From contig NZ_JACHGB010000003.1 of the NCBI RefSeq assembly GCF_014202215.1, positions 558,001-622,000 of the forward strand: a DNA stretch of 64,000 nucleotides, read 5' to 3'. Positions 60,455 through 64,000 of the stretch are shown piece by piece. Source of the stretch: Quisquiliibacterium transsilvanicum. GTDB taxonomy: Bacteria; Pseudomonadota; Gammaproteobacteria; Burkholderiales; Burkholderiaceae_E. Numbering within the stretch: the stretch's first letter is position 1; each line of letters begins with the position of its first letter. Below the pieces are notes generated by a model, which saw only the letters and a program-made list of their open reading frames with translations, made no database searches and was not told the DNA's origin. The position numbers and the translations under genes were made by a program.

Positions 60455-60862
60455 TCAGCGCGGCCACCGCCTGGGCGCGCGCGTCTCGGCGATCACCCAG
60501 TCGGCGTAGCCGGGCCAGCCCGCGTCAGGTCGCCAGGCGAGGATCTCCGGCACATCGTAGGGATGGAGTTCCTTGAGCCGCGCCTGCAGCGCCGGATAGC
60601 GGTCGGCTGCCGTCTTGATCAGCAGCGGAACCTCCCCTGCCTCCTCCACCTCGCCCCTCCAGCGATACACCGAGCGGCACGGGGCCATCACGGTGACGCA
60701 GGCCGCCAGGTGCTCGCCGACCAGAACATCGGCAATCTCGTTGGCGGTTTCCTCGTCCGGAAGCGTGGTGAACACCACCAGCATCGAATTCGGGGGCGGG
60801 ATGCGCACCGGCTCGGGGACCGGCAGCGGGGCCTTGCGTTCCGGATCGGGCTGGTCTGACAT
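60455..60862 (-). CDS. cutA: Divalent cation tolerance protein CutA
   Basis: A 135-residue trimeric ferredoxin-like protein. The core (from about residue 27) has LVVFTTLPDEETANEIADVLV, the conserved AACVTVM, SVYRWRGEVEE and HPYDVPEILA. The first 25 residues are a Pro-rich extension not usual in CutA. The ATG has a GGAGGAA site. The frame stays open upstream into the ABC permease gene without similarity. Confidence 0.95.
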   Translation of the reverse strand: MSDQPDPERKAPLPVPEPVRIPPPNSMLVVFTTLPDEETANEIADVLVGEHLAACVTVMAPCRSVYRWRGEVEEAGEVPLLIKTAADRYPALQARLKELHPYDVPEILAWRPDAGWPGYADWVIAETRAPRRWPR

Positions 60863-60903
60863 GATTCCTCCGTTTCGAGCCTGCCCGGGACCGCCGCGCG
60901 CGC

Positions 60904-61686
60904 TCAGGCGACGAAGCGGCGACGCGTGAGCGCCACCGCCACCCGAAAACCGATCAGCGCGTAGGCCACGAGCAGCGCGATCGGCCACAGCGGCGCCTCC
61001 GGCAGGCGCCCGAGCACCAGCGGACGCGCAAGCTCCACCGCCGCCGCCAGCGGCAGCACCGACGCCAGCGGGGACAGCCATTCGGGCAGGCGATCCACCG
61101 GGTAGTAGACGCCGGACAGGAACACCATCGGCGTCATCGCGAGGGTGAAGTAGTAGGTGAAGAAATCGTAGCCGCGCGCAAGCGCGTTGAAGCACAGCCC
61201 GATCGCGGAGAAGGCGAGCCCGGTCAGCGCCACCACCGGGATAACGGCCAGCAGCAGCGGCTCGCGCGAGATCCCGAGCGCGAACACCACCGCAATGATC
61301 GCCACGCCCGAGAAGACCGCCTTGCTCGCCGCCCACAACCACTCCGCGGCGAGAACGTCCTCCAGGCGCAGCGGCGCGTTCAAGATGGACTCCCAGGTGC
61401 GCTGCACGTGCATTCGCGAGAAGGCCGAGTAGAGCGATTCGAAGCTGGCGGCCATCGCCGTGCTCATGCATACCGAGCCCGCCGCCAGGAACACGATGTA
61501 GTCGACGCCGTCGACCCGGGGCAGCAGGCTGCCAAGCCCGTAGCCGAACGCGACCAGCGTGATCAGCGGCTCGGCGACGTTGCCCAGCACGCTGGCCACG
61601 GCAAGCTTGCGCCAGACCAGCAGATTGCGGCGGTACACCGGCACGAAGCGCAGCCAGCCGGACAGGGCCGATCGGGCCGGGTTCAT
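60904..61686 (-). CDS. ABC-2 type permease, NodJ-like
   Basis: A 260-residue membrane permease with about six hydrophobic segments and the ABC-2 pattern (LAAGSVCMSTAM, FLSGVYYPVDRLPEW). It resembles NodJ in NRNLLVWRK-like N-terminus and length. ATG 61707 is an alternative start seven codons upstream. It works with the ATPase encoded 33 bases upstream. NodIJ-like pairs outside rhizobia export undefined lipid-linked or saccharide substrates. Confidence 0.88.
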   Translation of the reverse strand: MNPARSALSGWLRFVPVYRRNLLVWRKLAVASVLGNVAEPLITLVAFGYGLGSLLPRVDGVDYIVFLAAGSVCMSTAMAASFESLYSAFSRMHVQRTWESILNAPLRLEDVLAAEWLWAASKAVFSGVAIIAVVFALGISREPLLLAVIPVVALTGLAFSAIGLCFNALARGYDFFTYYFTLAMTPMVFLSGVYYPVDRLPEWLSPLASVLPLAAAVELARPLVLGRLPEAPLWPIALLVAYALIGFRVAVALTRRRFVA

Positions 61687-61719
61687 CGCTGACTTTCGAT
61701 GCGGCATGCGATCACAGGC

Positions 61720-62661
61720 TCAGTCCCTGAGCTCGCGGCCGGTGAGCTTGAGGAAGACGTCCTCGAGGTTCGCGCGGCGCTGGACGCAGCGCAGCCCCGC
61801 GCTCTCGGCATCCTCCACCACCGGCCCGGCGTCGGCGCAGTAGGCGAACGCGGTCTCGCCGACCAGCTCGACCCGCGCCGCCGCACTCCCGCTGCGCGCC
61901 CGGCCGGCCCAGGCAGCGGCGCCGTCCCCGGTCACTTCGACCACATGGGGTTCGATCTCGCTGCGGATCAGCTCTTGCGGGCTGCCTTCGGCCACCAGCC
62001 GGCCGTGGTCGACCACGATCAGGCGATCGCAGAGCCGCTCGGCCTCTTCCATGAAGTGCGTCGTCAGCACGATGGTCTTGCCCTGCGCGAGCAGTCGCTT
62101 GAGACGATCCCAGACCAGGTGGCGCGCCTGGGGATCGAGCCCCGTGGTGGGCTCGTCGAGAAACAGCACCTCCGGATCGTTGACCAGCGCGCGCGCAATC
62201 GACAGCCGGCGTTTCATCCCGCCCGACAGCGAAGCGATCGTCGAAGCGCCGCGCTGGGCAAGCCCGGCGAACTCGAGGAGTCCCGGCAGGCGCTCCTCGA
62301 GCTCCCTGCCGCCCAGCCCGAAGTAGCGCCCGTAGACCCGAAGATTCTCGACGACGGTGAAATCGGGATCCAGCGAATCCGCCTGCGGGACCACCCCCAC
62401 CCGCCGCCGGGCCTCCAGCGCCCGCTGCGGCACCGGCAGCCCCACCAGCTCGATCTCGCCGCCATCGGGCGCAAGCAGGCCGAGCAGCAGCTTCAGCGTT
62501 GTGCTCTTGCCAGCGCCGTTGGGTCCCAGCAGCCCGAAGCATTCGCCCCTGCGCACCGTGAAGCCCAGATGATCGACCGCAGTGAATCCGCCGAAGCGCC
62601 TGACCAGCTCGCGCACCGACAGCACCGCATCCGGCGCACCCTGCATCTGCCCTGCGCGCAT
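61720..62661 (-). CDS. ABC transporter ATP-binding protein, NodI-like
   Basis: A 313-residue ATPase with Walker A GPNGAGKST, signature LSGGMKRRLSIARAL, Walker [14 protein letters not shown] and the H-loop His in LTTHFMEEAE. The start could be ATG 62661 or ATG 62646 (preceded by AGGGCAG). Paired with the NodJ-like permease. The two genes lie between rplQ and cutA, which are closer neighbours in many relatives. Confidence 0.9.
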   Translation of the reverse strand: MRAGQMQGAPDAVLSVRELVRRFGGFTAVDHLGFTVRRGECFGLLGPNGAGKSTTLKLLLGLLAPDGGEIELVGLPVPQRALEARRRVGVVPQADSLDPDFTVVENLRVYGRYFGLGGRELEERLPGLLEFAGLAQRGASTIASLSGGMKRRLSIARALVNDPEVLFLDEPTTGLDPQARHLVWDRLKRLLAQGKTIVLTTHFMEEAERLCDRLIVVDHGRLVAEGSPQELIRSEIEPHVVEVTGDGAAAWAGRARSGSAAARVELVGETAFAYCADAGPVVEDAESAGLRCVQRRANLEDVFLKLTGRELRD

Positions 62662-62740
62662 TCCCGATCCGATGAGGCCGAAACGATTCGGGCGCCCGCG
62701 CCGCGCTTGCGCGACGGGGACGCCCGGAAAAGACCGATGC

Positions 62741-62760
62741 CCCCGCGGTCGCCCGCGGGG
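62741..62760 (-). terminator. Possible terminator after rplQ
   Basis: CCCCGCGG-TCGC-CCGCGGGG is a perfect 8-base-pair stem with a 4-base loop, 7 bases after the rplQ stop. On the minus strand a TTTT occurs about 11 bases after the stem, further than ideal. It probably ends the ribosomal protein transcript. Confidence 0.5.
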
Positions 62761-62767
62761 AAATCCG

Positions 62768-63166
62768 TCAGCCGGCTGCCTGGCCGCCCTCGGCGGCTTC
62801 ACCCGCCTCGGGCCGGTCCATCAGCTCGATCAGCGCCATCGGCGCATTGTCGCCGACGCGGAAGCCGAACTTCAGGATCCGCAGGTAGCCGCCGTTGCGG
62901 CTCGCGAAGCGCGGGCCGAGCTGATCGAAGACCTTGACCACCATCTCGCGATCGCGCAGGCGGTCGAAGGCGAGTCGACGGTTGGCCAGCGACGGCTTCT
63001 TGCCCAGGGTGATGATCGGCTCGACCACCCGCCGCAGCTCCTTGGCCTTGGGCAGCGTGGTCTTGATCACCTCGTGGCGCAGCAGCGCGTTGCACATGTT
63101 GCGCAGCATCGCTTCGCGATGAGCGCTTGTCCGGTTCAGTTTGCGAAGTCCGTGACGATGACGCAT
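62768..63166 (-). CDS. rplQ: 50S ribosomal protein L17
   Basis: The 132-residue protein starts [17 protein letters not shown], the L17 signature, and has [24 protein letters not shown] near the end. Located after rpoA as in nearly all proteobacteria. Confidence 0.98.
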   Translation of the reverse strand: MRHRHGLRKLNRTSAHREAMLRNMCNALLRHEVIKTTLPKAKELRRVVEPIITLGKKPSLANRRLAFDRLRDREMVVKVFDQLGPRFASRNGGYLRILKFGFRVGDNAPMALIELMDRPEAGEAAEGGQAAG

Positions 63167-63203
63167 GTTCCTGTCCTCGTGTCCGTGTATCTATGAGTGA
63201 CGC

Positions 63204-64000
63204 TCAGGGGCGCTCGAGGCCGGCCGGGGGCCAGTTCTCGAGCTTCATTCCCAGCGTCAGCCCGCGCGACGCCAGCACTTCCTTGATTTCGTTCAGCGAC
63301 TTGCGACCGAGATTGGGCGTCTTGAGGAGCTCGTTCTCGGTGCGCTGGATCAGGTCGCCGATGTAGAAAATGTTCTCGGCCTTGAGGCAGTTGGCCGAAC
63401 GCACCGTCAGTTCCAGGTCGTCGACCGGGCGCATCAGGATGGGATCGACCAGCGGTGCACGGCTTGCGCCGCCCGCCTCGGCCACCGGCTCCGCGCCGCC
63501 TTCCAGCGCCGCGAAAACCGAAAGTTGCTCGACCAGGATGCGGGCCGACTGGCGGACCGCCTCCTCGGGCGCGATCACGCCGTCGGTCTCGACGTCGATG
63601 ATCAGGCGGTCGAGGTCGGTGCGCTGTTCGACCCGCGCATTCTCGACCAGGTAGCTCACGCGGCGGACCGGCGAGAACGACGCGTCCAGAACGATGCGGC
63701 CAATCGACTTGGTCGCTTCGTTGAGGCTGCGCACATTGCCCGGCACGTACCCGCGACCGCGCTCGACCTTGATCTGCATCTCGAGGCTGCCGCCCTGGGT
63801 CAGCGTGGCAATCACGTGCTCCGGGTTGATGACCTCGACGTCGTGCGGCACGTCGATGTCGGCGGCGGTGACCGGACCTGCGCCGTCCTTGCGCAGCGTC
63901 AGGAACACCTCGTCGCGGTTGTGCAGCTTGAACACGACGCCCTTGAGGTTCAGCAGCAGGTCGACCACATCCTCGCGGACGCCGTCGATGGTCGAATACT
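63204..64000 (-). CDS. rpoA: RNA polymerase alpha subunit (5' end outside the window)
   Basis: Only the C-terminal 264 codons are inside; the frame is open at base 64000 with [20 protein letters not shown]. The rest of the N-terminal dimerisation domain ([12 protein letters not shown]) and the C-terminal domain ([40 protein letters not shown]) that binds UP elements and activators are present. It lies 37 bases upstream of rplQ. Confidence 0.98.
   Translation of the reverse strand, partial: YSTIDGVREDVVDLLLNLKGVVFKLHNRDEVFLTLRKDGAGPVTAADIDVPHDVEVINPEHVIATLTQGGSLEMQIKVERGRGYVPGNVRSLNEATKSIGRIVLDASFSPVRRVSYLVENARVEQRTDLDRLIIDVETDGVIAPEEAVRQSARILVEQLSVFAALEGGAEPVAEAGGASRAPLVDPILMRPVDDLELTVRSANCLKAENIFYIGDLIQRTENELLKTPNLGRKSLNEIKEVLASRGLTLGMKLENWPPAGLERP

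Noticed and set aside
60904-62661. Symbiotic Nod factor export genes
   Set aside because: The NodIJ-like pair lacks any nodulation genes nearby; this type of pair is widespread in betaproteobacteria without symbiosis.

Overview
The window is very GC-rich chromosomal DNA from a betaproteobacterium, most likely of the order Burkholderiales. The evidence is gene content and order: pilMNOPQ-aroK-aroB-dgt followed by gltBD, uvrA beside an MFS gene and ssb, nudB/aspS/DUF502/FmdB in a row, and rpoA-rplQ near cutA, engB and hemB. The genus cannot be fixed from the sequence alone. Genes are packed tightly, with many ATGA or GTGA stop/start overlaps, and no gene-free stretch exceeds 300 bases. I see no rRNA, tRNA, CRISPR array, prophage or insertion sequence.

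Layout. 1-5900: a possible small or 5'-truncated ORF, then a minus-strand run of clsB, an EEP-family hydrolase, nudB, aspS, DUF502 and an FmdB-type zinc ribbon protein. 6170-12700: gdhA, selB, a family III CoA-transferase, ssb and an MFS transporter. 12790-17510: uvrA, then mtnA with a class II aldolase, a candidate two-gene thiomethyl/5-deoxypentose salvage unit. 17660-26980: a complete cbb3 oxidase locus (SafE/CcdA-like protein, ccoI, ccoS, ccoNOQP, ccoG, fixH, small membrane protein) with an FNR/Anr-type box before ccoN. 27050-31560: SixA-like phosphatase, hslR, a MaoC hydratase, and a four-gene LytS/LytR-type signalling operon. 31740-38160: gltD and gltB. 38317-40660: a zinc alcohol dehydrogenase and an MFS gene that sit inside the usual gltB-dgt neighbourhood. 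40750-50820: dgt, aroB, aroK, a large Ig-like lipoprotein and pilQPONM. 51100-60860: PBP1A, lptM, lysA, msrQ/msrP, cytochrome c4, engB, hemB, a CorA-type transporter and cutA. 60900-64000: a NodIJ-like ABC exporter, rplQ and the 3' part of rpoA.

How the genes work together. The cbb3 block is self-contained: structural subunits (CcoNOQP), copper delivery (CcoI), assembly factors (CcoG, CcoH, CcoS) and an oxygen-responsive site. GdhA and GltBD give two ammonia assimilation routes. AroK/AroB supply chorismate precursors, LysA lysine, HemB heme. PilMNOPQ form the type IV pilus alignment complex and secretin. PBP1A builds peptidoglycan.

Most of the window is ordinary core genome. The features I find most worth a second look are: a triplicated 29-bp translation-start repeat with two ten-codon overlapping mini-ORFs between hslR and the SixA-like gene; two small minisatellites (9-bp and 14-bp units); a probable ATC start codon on the DUF502 gene; the mtnA-aldolase pair; the Ig-like lipoprotein with EF-hand-like loops between pilQ and aroK; and operator-like palindromes between gltB and the alcohol dehydrogenase. 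I did not find a clear-cut, wholly new multi-gene system.
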